Notes under the pieces: model-generated | What the model was told of the DNA's origin: nothing | What the model saw: only the letters and a program-made list of their open reading frames with translations | The model's database searches: none | Part shown: positions 32,022 through 42,459 of the stretch, in pieces | How the letters are laid out: each line of letters starts with the position of its first letter | Position numbering within the stretch: the first letter of the stretch is position 1 | From: Buddleja alternifolia | Taxonomy: Eukaryota; Streptophyta; Magnoliopsida; Lamiales; Scrophulariaceae | Length of the DNA stretch: 64,000 nucleotides | Assembly: GCA_019426215.1 (NCBI GenBank) | Contig: CM033401.1 | Location: 22,573,134-22,637,133, forward strand | Direction: 5' to 3' | Position numbers and translations under genes: made by a program

Positions 32022-32809
32022 ATGGCTTTTAACAAAATGCCTAAGTTGGTAGAATCAAATTATGATTCGTGGAAACTTAGAGCATTCGCATACTTATGCT
32101 CATGTGATAATGAAATGTGTGATGTTATTACAGATGGCCCCATCAAAATCATGCAAGTGAGAACTCGAGCACCTGGAGCCGATGAAGCCACTCCAGATGG
32201 ATATGTCGAGAAAAATAAACTAGACTGGACGCCAGATGATCGAAAAAGAGCGAATCTGGATAATGTTGGACGAAGTGCACTTTACTCAGCGTTAGGAGAT
32301 AACGATGCATTGTTCAACAAGATAAAGCAATGTAAGACATCCAAAGAAATATGGGATAAATTGGCTATTGTGTGTGAAGGTTCAGCACAAATGAAGGAGA
32401 ACAAGCTCTCCATAGCCATGCAAAGATTCGAGCATTTCAAAATGCAGCCCAATGAGACGCTAGAACAACTAGACACAAGGTTTACTTTGCTTATTACCGA
32501 GTTAGCATCATTAGACAAGGAATTGACCAACAAGGAAATGGTCAACAAGATTTTCAGAAGTCTTCCAAGCAAGTATTTAATTAAGACTGTTGCTATGAGA
32601 GAATCACAAACATTGGAGACACTTACCCCAGAGCATGTCTTTTCAGAGTTAAAAGCATTTGAGTTCGAATTAGGTGAAGTCAGCGACACATCGACTTCAG
32701 CGATTGAATCAGGAGCTTTAATCGCTACCACCAAAAATAAGGGAAAAGCGGTTATTGAGGTCAAACCGGTTGAGTCAAATGAAGAAAAGGAAATGGCCTT
32801 ATTGGTAAA
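32022..32809 (+). pseudogene. SIRE-outer gag, N-terminal part
   Basis: Starts at ATG 32022 (MAFNKMPKLVESNYDSWK). It carries the copia gag domain with CDVITDGP, NNVGRSALYS-type and LSIAMQRFEHFKM segments, close to the intact 737-residue gag of SIRE-inner. It is cut inside the lysine codon after EMALLV by the SIRE-inner insertion and resumes at 46576. Confidence 0.85.
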
Positions 32810-34580
32810 TGTTGGTCCCAAGTGGTATACGAAAGGGTCTAGAAGGGGGGGGGGGTTGAATAGACCCTGAAGTCTTTTTCGACTTCTTAAAAGTTCGTAT
32901 CACTTTGAAGTATTTGAACGCTTGACAAGTTTAAGCGCTGGATGTGGCGCTTGAGAAACGTTAACTTAGACTCGGTGATTTCAACGCTTACCAAAGTAGG
33001 GCAGAGTTTAGTCACTAAATCAGAGTTAGCACAGCGGAAGTATTTTATAGCTTAGCGTTCAGTTAGTTAATCGAAAGTAGTCGCTTAGTTGTTTTAAAAC
33101 TTTATCAGAATGTATGCAATATGAATAGTAAAGCAGTAAAACAATGAATGCTTAAAGAGGTAAATGACACAAGATATTTGTAAGGTTCACTGGGTGATGT
33201 AATCCCAGCTACGTCCTTCTTCTCCTTTTATCAGGGAGGTTTTCCACTATGATGATTATCGAAGAGTCACACAGAGACTTCTACAAGATAGAGGGAGATT
33301 GGATATGATCTCGGAACTCCTTGGTCACACAGATTTCAGCTCCACTAAAGACCTTCTATCCCCTTGCTTCTTTCACTTAGAAATGGTGCAAGTTACTCTT
33401 GATCTCGGAACTCCTTGGTCACACAGATTTCAGCTCCAATAGAGATCAACTTCAACAAGCTTCTTTTACAAAAAAATATTGCTTGCAAGTCAACCAGCTT
33501 TCTCACTCAGATGAAAGGTGTTGATGGTTTTGGTCACGGGTTTGTTTGTTTTTTGGAAAGTTCAAACAACTTGGGGATATCTCAATGGTAGTGTAGGTTC
33601 TTCTTAAAAAGAGATTTGAGATATGGGTGACTGTCTCTGGAATATTTGTGAAAAGCTTATATGGATATTTGGCTATGATTTTCAGTAAGCTTTTCCTTCA
33701 ACAAAGTAGGTATATTTTTTTTTTGCTTTTTGTGTGTGTCGCTTTACTTGTTTGTTGAAAGAGCTATTTATAAGGTATTGGTGGTTTTTGTCCGTTTGAC
33801 ACGGTTGGAGTCTCGTTTCCCCAAACATTCCTTGAGTTCAGACATTTCTAACTTTGGGTATACTTAATTAGTTAGGCATGTTCTTGGTTTCATAACTTCT
33901 GACAGTTTCGGTCAAAAGAATGGCTTACCCATACGTTATAGTGCTTATATTTTAATAGCACTTATCCGACTTTTAATGCATCTTGTCTTATTTCCGTTGG
34001 AAATAATTCGTCCGTTTGATTCATGCGTTTTTAAGTCTTTGGATAGTTTTGGGTTTGAGTTTTCAGGTTACGTTCTTTGTAGGTTGTGTTGGTTTAACCT
34101 TTTGGACGCTTGCTGAAGAGAATAGTTATTCTCGTGTATTGGACAGACGCTTGGACTGATCCTGAGTTTCTTCTCTTTATTTCAGACGCTTACTCTTCAA
34201 TCTTGTCTTGATGGTCTCACTGAGAATTCCGTCATTTCACTTGATGTTGAGTATTCGGCCTGAGTTATCCATTCGTAGTTTGAGCACTGGGATAATCCCT
34301 AAAGCGTTTGACGGACGCTTCAAGATATCTTTATCTATCGTAGCTTCAGACGCTTGATCTTCACCTTCATCACTTGGTAGACTCACCCAGAATTCTCCTA
34401 AGTGATTTAGTGTCACATACTTAGTCTAAAGAATTCTACAAAGATAAATACTATAAGCCTAAGATAAATAAGCTTTCAGGTACTTATACATAACATTCTA
34501 TGAAAGCTTTTACACTTTTCGGGGTCTAACAGGAAGTCCTATTTGTCATCATCAAAACATCTAATATGAAATTCCTAACA
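32810..34580 (-). repeat. SIRE-inner 3' LTR, 1771 bp
   Basis: In element orientation TGTTAGGAAT...GACCAACA. The terminal regions match SIRE-outer LTRs, but it is about 265 bp longer. Contains a 39-bp direct duplication (33306-33344 and 33400-33438). The purine tract abuts at 34581-34594. Confidence 0.9.
33306..33438. repeat. 39-bp direct repeat inside the SIRE-inner LTR
   Basis: Two identical 39-base units start at 33306 and 33400 (period 94). The same pair occurs in the other LTR at 45297 and 45391. It appears once, in partial form, in SIRE-outer LTRs. Confidence 0.75.
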
Positions 34581-34769
34581 ATTTCCCCCTTTTTGATGAT
34601 GGCAATACTTATTTAGTTCAAGCGTCAGATACCTAAAGTGAAGGTTAGCATAAGTTAGTAAGTTAGTTTGAGCTTTAACGAGATGTTTCAGCTGTAAAAT
34701 GCATTTTATATATATATATTTCATAGTACAGGCATTTTACAACTAAAAAGAGAGAAGCACAAGTAAAAA
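34581..34769 (-). other. SIRE-inner polypurine tract and 3' untranslated region
   Basis: The minus-strand purine tract AAAAAGGGGGAAAT is at 34594-34581. The remainder up to the third ORF stop is non-coding, with a TA-rich stretch near 34710-34720. Confidence 0.7.
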
Positions 34770-37700
34770 TCAAGATCGTGACTTGATCTTGTATCTCTTA
34801 GTCATTTCAGCACGGATTGCTTCAGTTATCTGATCTTCTAACGTCATCATCGCAGCATGATCTTTACTGATTATGTGCTTGTTTTCTTGAATTTGTCGTG
34901 CCTTAAAGGCAATGAAGTGTTTATCCCATTCTTCTGGACTGATGCCTATGTATCGTAGGCAAATTCTGAAGGTTTGGTCGAAGTCAGACATTTTTCTTTC
35001 TAAGGCTAATACTGCTGGATCAGATGGTTCTGGAATTGATGCTCTGAGAAGAGGAATGTCAAACTGTTCAAGCAGTGTTCTTGAAGGCAATGGAAGAGTT
35101 GGATAGAGCACTCTGGGAGTTTCTTTCTTATTGGACGCTTCAACCGATGTAGTTACCCAAGAGGGATAGGGATACCTTGGTTCTGTACTCAGTGTGAGAG
35201 AAGTATCAATATGTTGACGCTTGGATGGTGGAGGAGGAACTTGATCTTTAGATGTTGACGATTTCCTCTTTTCTCCCTTCTTTTCCCCCTTATTGCCATC
35301 ATCAGTCTGTATGAAATGCTGAGTAAGAAGACTGACTTGAGTAGCAATCTGAGCGACAGAGGCCTCAAGAGTGGTTAGACGCTGGTCGAAATGTTCTTTC
35401 ATGACCAGGAGTTGAGCGTGATTAGCGTCTGTGAGAGAGGTCTCTAGAGCCGTGAACCGGTCTTGTAGATCATTGGTTAAAGCCACATGACTTGCCTGAG
35501 TAGCTGTAGATAGTTGCTGTATTTGAGTGAGGCATTCAGTCATGGACGTTTGAACATCGGGAATTGCATTGCTGACTCGAGGCTTAAAACGAGATGTGTG
35601 TTTGAGAGATTCAATAGGTACTTGATAAGTAGGATCAAATACTGTTCCTCGAAGCTCTGGGGCACTATTGGACTCGGTGGATGCAGTAGAGTCGGATTCA
35701 GTTGGATTGGGGGAATGAGGCGCTTGAGGTAATTCTAATAAGCGCTCAGGAGTAGGTAACGTGTCAGCTGGTGCTGCAGTAAATTCTGATGCTATACGGC
35801 TAAAGTCCGTAAACCGAAAGTCCAAGCTGGCAAACGGCTCATCTGCATATGGATACGTAGTAGTCTGTAGAAGTTCATTCAAATGTAGAGTGGGGAGATA
35901 AGTACCTTGAATGAACGTTCTGATAGGACTATCCAGCGCCCTGATATACATTGGCCCGAGGATATCCAGCACATGAGTGGGAAAGATTTTGGAGGACGCT
36001 TGGCAGATGGAGAATAAGGCATCTGGGCAACAGTGTTGTGAGAAGCCAATTAGCCGATCTGTTGGGAGAGTCTTCGGTTTCCGAGAGTCGGGAACGTGGA
36101 GTCGGTAATACTCTTCCAAGTATGGGTAGATGGCTGAAGCAAGCGCTTGAGATCTTTCTAGCAGCGACAAAATAAAATCATAGTGACTTAAGACTTCTTG
36201 TCGAATAGACGGAAGAAGTGGATATCCTCTGAAGGGATTGATCCGAGAGCCATTCCACTGTCGCAGATTTTCTGTGAAGATTTTGTCGAATAGGGAGACT
36301 GGAGGCATAATTTTCATCATGAGAGAAAAGTTGTCTTCACAGTGGCTATGGGTGAGGTTCAGACAGGACAAGGGAGAAGAACCGCTGGTGGACGCTTGAT
36401 CAGCAAAGCGTAGAGAAGAGTTGGCCAGTTTGTGCAACGCTTGTCTTAAGCGGTGTTCAGGGTGATGGCGGATCAGAGGCAGCTTCAGAACGGGTCCAAG
36501 TCTATGTTGGCGCTGCGTTAGCATGTAGCGTGCAAATTTGGTCTTTTTATCATGAATCCCTATTCTGAACAGATGGGGAGTGCTAACCAAGTCTTCAAAT
36601 TTATACGTGTCACCCATGTAAGCTTCAGCCCATCTTATCTCAGTCATACAATACTCAGTTCCTGCATTAAGTATAGCACGAAATCCTTGGTGATGAATAT
36701 CACAGATGGATTCAAAACGATACCTGTCTGGTTGGTAGTTAGCGTTCCAGACACAGTCAAAATATGCATCGGTTTCAAGTTGAATCATCTCGGTCAGTGA
36801 AGCTGGACGCTCACCGGCATGTACTCCTTTATTCTTCCACAGGAGGAGAGGATTAGCTGAGCGCTTGTTTTCCATGCTTTTTACCAGTGTTGGGGAGTGA
36901 GAATAGCCTTCTCTGTTTAGTAGCGTTTCCGTTGGGTTGACAAGCTTATCCTGACGCTCATAGACTCTGATGTTGTAGTCTCTGAGAGCGAAGCCAGTGG
37001 GTTTGCTTGTCCCACAGTCCAGATAATAAGCTAAATCAACATCAGCTCTGGGAGTCTTGCCTCCTTGCCTCTGTGCTTGGAGAGTCACTGAAGCCGGGAT
37101 GTGTTTGGGAGTCTTCTTGAGTTCAAGGGCTGTGTAGTAAGCTTTATCAGCTGGGGTTAAGGCTGTGTTAAATAGAGTGTTGCGTACAGCCAGATCAAAC
37201 TTTATGAGCTTGGCGATATCATTCTCAGCATTGATAAGACTTTCTTCATTATATCCGGTAGGTATGAAGGTTTCTGCGGGCGCTGGAGGGAAATAATCGA
37301 CTGAGTGATCGATAGTCTTTAAGGGATCCAGCTTGAAGAAATGTCGATGAATCACAACGTCGTTAGCATCGCTCTGACCTTCTGAGCGTGCCTCTGTTGG
37401 GCTAGGTAATGCAAGCAATGGTTGAACCCCTGGGATTTCAGGTTCATCAGGCTCGAGATTTGTGGATTCGATGGCAGCTTCATGTGCGATGGCCACGATG
37501 TGGGCCATATCCACATCCAGATGGACATCAACTGGTGGTTCAAAGGATGATATCGGGACAGCAGCTATGGCTTGGTCACTTTGTGTTGCCTCAGAAGAAA
37601 TGGCAGCAGTTGGACGCTTACGTCTCTCGAAGATACGCTTCACATTTATACCTTCGGCGGGGAACGCTTGAGTCTGTGGAACTGTAGGTTCTTCAAAGTC

Positions 37701-38678
37701 AATATTTTTGAGAACCTTTTCCAGATCTTTCCGACTAATGAGGGGTATAGAATCCTCGTCATCTTCATCGTTTTTGATAGGTTGAGCCTTGGGCTTTCGA
37801 GGAGCCCGTTTCTTTGTGACAGTGGGACGCTTCACATTACGTTTGGCTTTCTCCTGATCTGGACGCTCAGCCTCCTCATCTGACGCTGCTTGGACAACTT
37901 GGCGCTCAGAGAGAGGCTTAGCAGCACCTCCAACTTTGGGTGGATTGAAGAGATTATTGATGATTCTTGGCCCATAGAACTTATGCTTGGCCACGGTGAC
38001 TCCTGCTGAAGAGGTGCACTCTGCTCGAAAAATTAGATCACTTAAAACTAGACCATAAGGTCTGTTTGAAGTGCGTAGACTGTCTCTGAACCTGCTGAAT
38101 ATATAGGCGCTCCAGTTGATTTTTATCTTGAGCAGGATGGCAGTCATCATCTGGAACTGGGTTGGGTTGATTTTGTCGAAGGTTTCCACTCTGCATTCAA
38201 TGTTTTTACTGCAGAAATCAGCCAAGACTCGATACCTGTTCACTATATCTTTCTTCTCAAAGTATGGTTTGTATGGAACATCATCGTAAGCGCTAATCTG
38301 AGTCCAGACTTCTTGAATTTGTTCTTTAGTGATAGTGTCTAAAGTGGCTCCAGCATTAGGTAGAGAGAAATTCTGGGCAATAGAGGCCGCAGAGAGAGTG
38401 AACGTCTTTGATTCCTTCTTGGAGACAGGAAACAAACAAGTGATGGAAGTCTCATCGTCAGACAGTCGAGCATTTCTCCAGAAAAATTCTAGTTCTTCAG
38501 GAAACATATATGAATATTTTGTGAGAAATTTCTGAAGCCCAGCCTCTGCTACAGAATCCATCATTTCCGTTAAATCAATTTGGGGGTTTTCATAGAGAAA
38601 CTTCCAATCAACTATAAGGCCTTCAGTGACCTTAACAACAACTTCAGTGGTTCCAGCAGTAGCTTTCTTGGGTGCCAT
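34770..38678 (-). CDS. SIRE-inner third ORF (post-pol, 1302 residues)
   Basis: A single open frame from ATG 38678 (MAPKKATAG). Residues about 15-240 form a conserved domain shared with SIRE-outer (FFWRNARLSDDETSITCLFP, VLADFCSKNIECR, KINPTQFQMMTAIL, KHKFYGPRIINNLF). A basic stretch near 280-300 (KRNVKRPTVTKKRAPRKPK) looks like a nuclear signal. Then follow a second shared segment (VHLDVDMAHIVAIAHEAA), a Pro/Ser/Thr region, a predicted coiled coil near 1050-1125 (LQDRFTALETSLTDANHAQ) and a basic KGEKRKSSTSK patch. I see no signal peptide or transmembrane helix, so 'env-like' is positional only. Function unknown. Sequence identity with SIRE-outer is low compared with gag-pol. Confidence 0.75.
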   Translation of the reverse strand: MAPKKATAGTTEVVVKVTEGLIVDWKFLYENPQIDLTEMMDSVAEAGLQKFLTKYSYMFPEELEFFWRNARLSDDETSITCLFPVSKKESKTFTLSAASIAQNFSLPNAGATLDTITKEQIQEVWTQISAYDDVPYKPYFEKKDIVNRYRVLADFCSKNIECRVETFDKINPTQFQMMTAILLKIKINWSAYIFSRFRDSLRTSNRPYGLVLSDLIFRAECTSSAGVTVAKHKFYGPRIINNLFNPPKVGGAAKPLSERQVVQAASDEEAERPDQEKAKRNVKRPTVTKKRAPRKPKAQPIKNDEDDEDSIPLISRKDLEKVLKNIDFEEPTVPQTQAFPAEGINVKRIFERRKRPTAAISSEATQSDQAIAAVPISSFEPPVDVHLDVDMAHIVAIAHEAAIESTNLEPDEPEIPGVQPLLALPSPTEARSEGQSDANDVVIHRHFFKLDPLKTIDHSVDYFPPAPAETFIPTGYNEESLINAENDIAKLIKFDLAVRNTLFNTALTPADKAYYTALELKKTPKHIPASVTLQAQRQGGKTPRADVDLAYYLDCGTSKPTGFALRDYNIRVYERQDKLVNPTETLLNREGYSHSPTLVKSMENKRSANPLLLWKNKGVHAGERPASLTEMIQLETDAYFDCVWNANYQPDRYRFESICDIHHQGFRAILNAGTEYCMTEIRWAEAYMGDTYKFEDLVSTPHLFRIGIHDKKTKFARYMLTQRQHRLGPVLKLPLIRHHPEHRLRQALHKLANSSLRFADQASTSGSSPLSCLNLTHSHCEDNFSLMMKIMPPVSLFDKIFTENLRQWNGSRINPFRGYPLLPSIRQEVLSHYDFILSLLERSQALASAIYPYLEEYYRLHVPDSRKPKTLPTDRLIGFSQHCCPDALFSICQASSKIFPTHVLDILGPMYIRALDSPIRTFIQGTYLPTLHLNELLQTTTYPYADEPFASLDFRFTDFSRIASEFTAAPADTLPTPERLLELPQAPHSPNPTESDSTASTESNSAPELRGTVFDPTYQVPIESLKHTSRFKPRVSNAIPDVQTSMTECLTQIQQLSTATQASHVALTNDLQDRFTALETSLTDANHAQLLVMKEHFDQRLTTLEASVAQIATQVSLLTQHFIQTDDGNKGEKKGEKRKSSTSKDQVPPPPSKRQHIDTSLTLSTEPRYPYPSWVTTSVEASNKKETPRVLYPTLPLPSRTLLEQFDIPLLRASIPEPSDPAVLALERKMSDFDQTFRICLRYIGISPEEWDKHFIAFKARQIQENKHIISKDHAAMMTLEDQITEAIRAEMTKRYKIKSRS

Positions 38679-39795
38679 TAGTGAGAAGTAGACAGAGATT
38701 ACGAATGAAAATTTTTATTTTTGAGAAAGAGAGAGATTTTTCTTGCACGAATGTAATAGAGTATAAGAGTGTTTGTTTTCTGCAGAAAGTGTGTTTTTGA
38801 GATACTTCAATTTGAATGTTCTTTGTGTTTGAAGTTTGAGATGTTGACACGTGGAGAAATATAAATCTCAGCCGTTAAAATATAACTGTGGACGTGAATT
38901 TAGATTAAATAGGCACGGTTTCTTTTAGTAACGTCCACATATACTATTTTGACGTCCGATTAAAAGTTTGAAACAGAGACTTTTGATATACTGAGAGTGA
39001 TACGTGTGCCCATGAAAAGTGGATACGTTTTTTATGAAAACTGTTCGGGAACCATAATTTTGAACAACTATTCAAATACCCGCCAAAAATTTGTTAAAGC
39101 GTCCGGACCTATTCAGAATGACGCTTGAAACAATTCAGTGTTATGTTGACGCTTGAGAATCTTGAGGTTCTCTTTCAAGTAACATTTTGTGCTTTAGCGG
39201 TCATTGTAACATATAGAATTATTCTTTTCAGGGTGTGTATGAGGACACAGTTTCCCAGTACTTATCATTATGTCTTGGTAGTAGTGTTTTACTTTTGGTT
39301 TAAAATATTCAGCCCTGGTTGTATTCGTCTAAGATACATGGTAATTGTACTGACGCGTGTACATGTGCTGAACCATCTTTGAAAAACGTGATGAGTACCC
39401 ATGGGTTTTCTTGAGCGAAGGGTGAGGAATGTCAAGTCAGCATTAATTGCATTGATTGACTAATCCACTTTCTCGTTTTAGCGTAGGGTAATGTACGCTT
39501 GCTTTTAAAGGATCTTTTTACTAAGTGCTTTAGCCGGGAATAAAGCTAAGCGTTTAGTTTATTTTGAAAGAAGTGCAGACGCTAAGACAGATTTGTGTAA
39601 TAAGCGTCAAAAGGATTTAAGTGTATGGTGCTAAGTGCGTATGACCGATGCAAGGGAAAACATTTTTGGTCATATTCACTTAAGTATAGTTAGCTCTTTT
39701 AAGGTTCCCCCTATGTGGGTTCCCCATAAATTACAGAAAATAAAGTGAATTCCCCCTAAATTTCATGCCTAACAAAAGTATGATGTTTCGAATGA
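38679..39795 (-). other. SIRE-inner spacer between pol and third ORF, promoter-like
   Basis: About 1.1 kb without a gene. Reading toward the third ORF there is an AT-rich TATTTAAT (near 38910), a TTTATATTT (38865-38857), a CCACGTGTCA G-box-like word (38854-38845) and a CT/A-rich leader before the ATG. Many GACGCTT and AGCG words are present. An internal promoter is inferred. Confidence 0.45.
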
Positions 39796-42445
39796 TTAAG
39801 CATTTAGATCAATCATACCTAGTTCACTTCTTAAAGTGAGAAAACGTTGTTCGTTAAGCGCTTTGGTGAAGATATCTGCCAGTTGCTTTTCTGTACCAAT
39901 GAAGTGCATGGAGATATCTTTCTTTTGAACGTGGTCACGTAGAAAGTGATAGCGAATGTCAATGTGTTTGGTTCTAGAGTGAAGAACTGGATTTTGAGTC
40001 ATTGCTAAGGCGCTTTGATTGTCACAATGGATAGGAGTTGGATCTAGGATTATTCCATAATCTCTAAGTTGTTGCCTCATCCAAAGGATCTGTGCACAAC
40101 AGCTTCCAGCGGCTACATACTCAGCTTCAGCGGTGGAAGTAGCGATGGACTGTTGCTTCTTACTATGCCATGAAATTAGTCTATCACCTAGAAATTGACA
40201 TGTTCCACTAGTACTTTTTCTATCTATTTTGCATCCTGCAAAATCTGCATCATGCTCGTGGTGCTTGTTTAAGACCATAGAGTGCCTTGTCCAATTTGTA
40301 AACCATGCTTTTCCCATGGTTGTTGATGAATCCTGGTGGTTGCTCCACATATACTTCTTCTTGGAGTTTACCATTCAGAAATGCACTCTTTACGTCCATT
40401 TGATACACTGTAAATTTGTTAAATGCTGCAAACGCTAGAAACATGCGGATTGCTTCAAGACGGGCAACTGGAGCGTATGTTTCATCAAAGTCGATGCCCT
40501 CTTCTTGACAGTATCCCTGAGATACGAGTCTGGCTTTGTTTCTAATCACAATCCCATTCTCATCCATTTTGTTTCTATAGACCCATCTAGTTCCAATGAC
40601 CCCTTGGTGGGTTGGTCTTGGTACTAGCGTCCATACCTCATTTCTTTCAAATTGGTTTAGCTCTTCTTGCATGGCTTCTATCCAACTTGGATCGTTAAGC
40701 GCTTCATCCACTTTCTTTGGTTCCATTTGAGATAGGAAGCTTGCAAACATGGCCTCATTTATTGTAGCGGCTCTTGTTCTAACGGGTGCTCCAATATCTC
40801 CAATAATTAGTTCTGGTGGATGGTCTCTGAGCCATTTTCTGTCTGGTTGGAACGGGTTAAGAGATTGATCTAACGTTTGGTTAAACTGTGCAGGCGCTTG
40901 ACCAATTCCTTGCGTAGGCGCTTCAGTGTTTATAGTTTGAGTTTGCTCTTGATGAACATTCCCTTCATGATCATCAGCGTTTCTTGCAATGTCATCGTTG
41001 ATGTCTTTACGAGTAGTCTTAGGATTAGGTACAATGATTTCATTATCTTCATCAATATCACTATCATCACACAGATTGATTTGTGACGCTTGTTGAGATA
41101 AATCTTCAATTCCTGCATCATTAATATTAACCTTACTCGGTTCTTGGTTAGCATCATCAAACACAACATGAATGGATTCTTCAACCTTCGATTTGACCTT
41201 ATTTAAGATGCGAAAGCTCTTTCCATTTTTGGCGTAACCTAGAAAGATTCCTTCATCTGCTTTAGGATCAAATGTCTTTAGGCTTTGGGAACCATTGTTA
41301 TGAATGAAACATTTTGAACCAAATACATGAAAGTATGAAACATTCGGCTTACGTCCCTTCCATAACTCATATGGAGTCTTTTCATGTTGCTTGTTGATCA
41401 TACACCGGTTCTGAGTGTAGCAAGCAGTGTTGATAGCTTCGGCCCACAACCTTTGAGGCAGCTTAGACTCGGCTAACATAGTCCTAGCGGCTTCTTTAAG
41501 CGTTCTGTTCCGTCGTTCAGCAACTCCATTTTGTTGAGGTGTTCTAGGTGCTGAATACTCATGAAGTATTCCAAAGTCTTTACAAAATTTCTCAACAATA
41601 TGGTTAGTAAATTCAGTTCCTCTATCACTTCTAATTCTTGTCACTTTTAGATCTTTTGAGTTTTGTAGTTGACGAATTAGAGAGGTGAGCTTGGCACTAG
41701 TTTCATCTTTAGATGCTAAAAATTCTACCCATGTATAGCGTGAAAAATCATCAACTATTACTAGTGAATACTTTTTACCACTAACGCTCATGATTTGAAT
41801 AGGACCAAACAAATCTAAATGTAGTAATTCAAGTATTCGAGAGGTCGATAGATGAAGCTTCTTCTAAAAAGATGATTTAACTTGTTTACCCATTTGACAA
41901 GCATCACATAAGCGATCTTTATTAAAGGAACTTTTAGGTAATCCCTCTACGAGATTTAGAGATATTAATTGAGAGATTGTCTTGAAATTGAGGTGATTCA
42001 TTTTTCTGTGCCATAACCAACCTAATTCGTTTTGCTTCTTAGCTACGAAACATGTAGGATTGTTATCTAATGTTGAATCCCAATCTACTAAGTATACATT
42101 GTTTGTTCTTCTTCCTTTTAATTTAGTAGATCCTGTCTTAACATCGATTATCTCGCACAAGTCACTAGAAAATTTAATTTCAAAGCCTTTATCACAGAAT
42201 TGACTTATGCTTAGGAGATTATGTTTAAGACCCTCAACATAGTATACATCATTGATCATGATGTTCCCCCTATGCATGATACCTATACCTTTAGTTTTAC
42301 CTTTAGAATTATCACCGAATATAACTTGAGGACCATTGGTTGCACGATAGTTGATCAAGAGATCCTTTGATCTAGTCATGTGTCTCGATGATCCACTATC
42401 TATGTACCATACTGAAGCGTCGGTGTTGGCTCTAGGTACCTGCAT
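39796..42445 (-). pseudogene. SIRE-inner pol with nonsense codon and RT deletion
   Basis: Starts MQVPRANTD at 42445, 15 bases beyond the gag stop and in another frame. Protease DSGSSRHM; zinc region [11 protein letters not shown] near 41864 where SIRE-outer has a lysine; integrase core with [16 protein letters not shown] and [12 protein letters not shown]-terminal half to GLKQAPRA at about 40255. There the sequence jumps directly to the RNase H residues [13 protein letters not shown]. Compared with SIRE-outer, 602 bases (equivalent to 50227-50828) are missing, including the YVDD catalytic box, and the frame shifts. RNase H to the TAA at 39796 is otherwise intact. This copy cannot make active reverse transcriptase. 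Confidence 0.9.
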
Positions 42446-42459
42446 TCAAAAGGGCAGAT

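Noticed and set aside
34770..38678. Retroviral envelope protein in SIRE-inner
   Set aside because: It has the right position, but I see no signal peptide, fusion peptide or transmembrane helix. Called an unknown third ORF.
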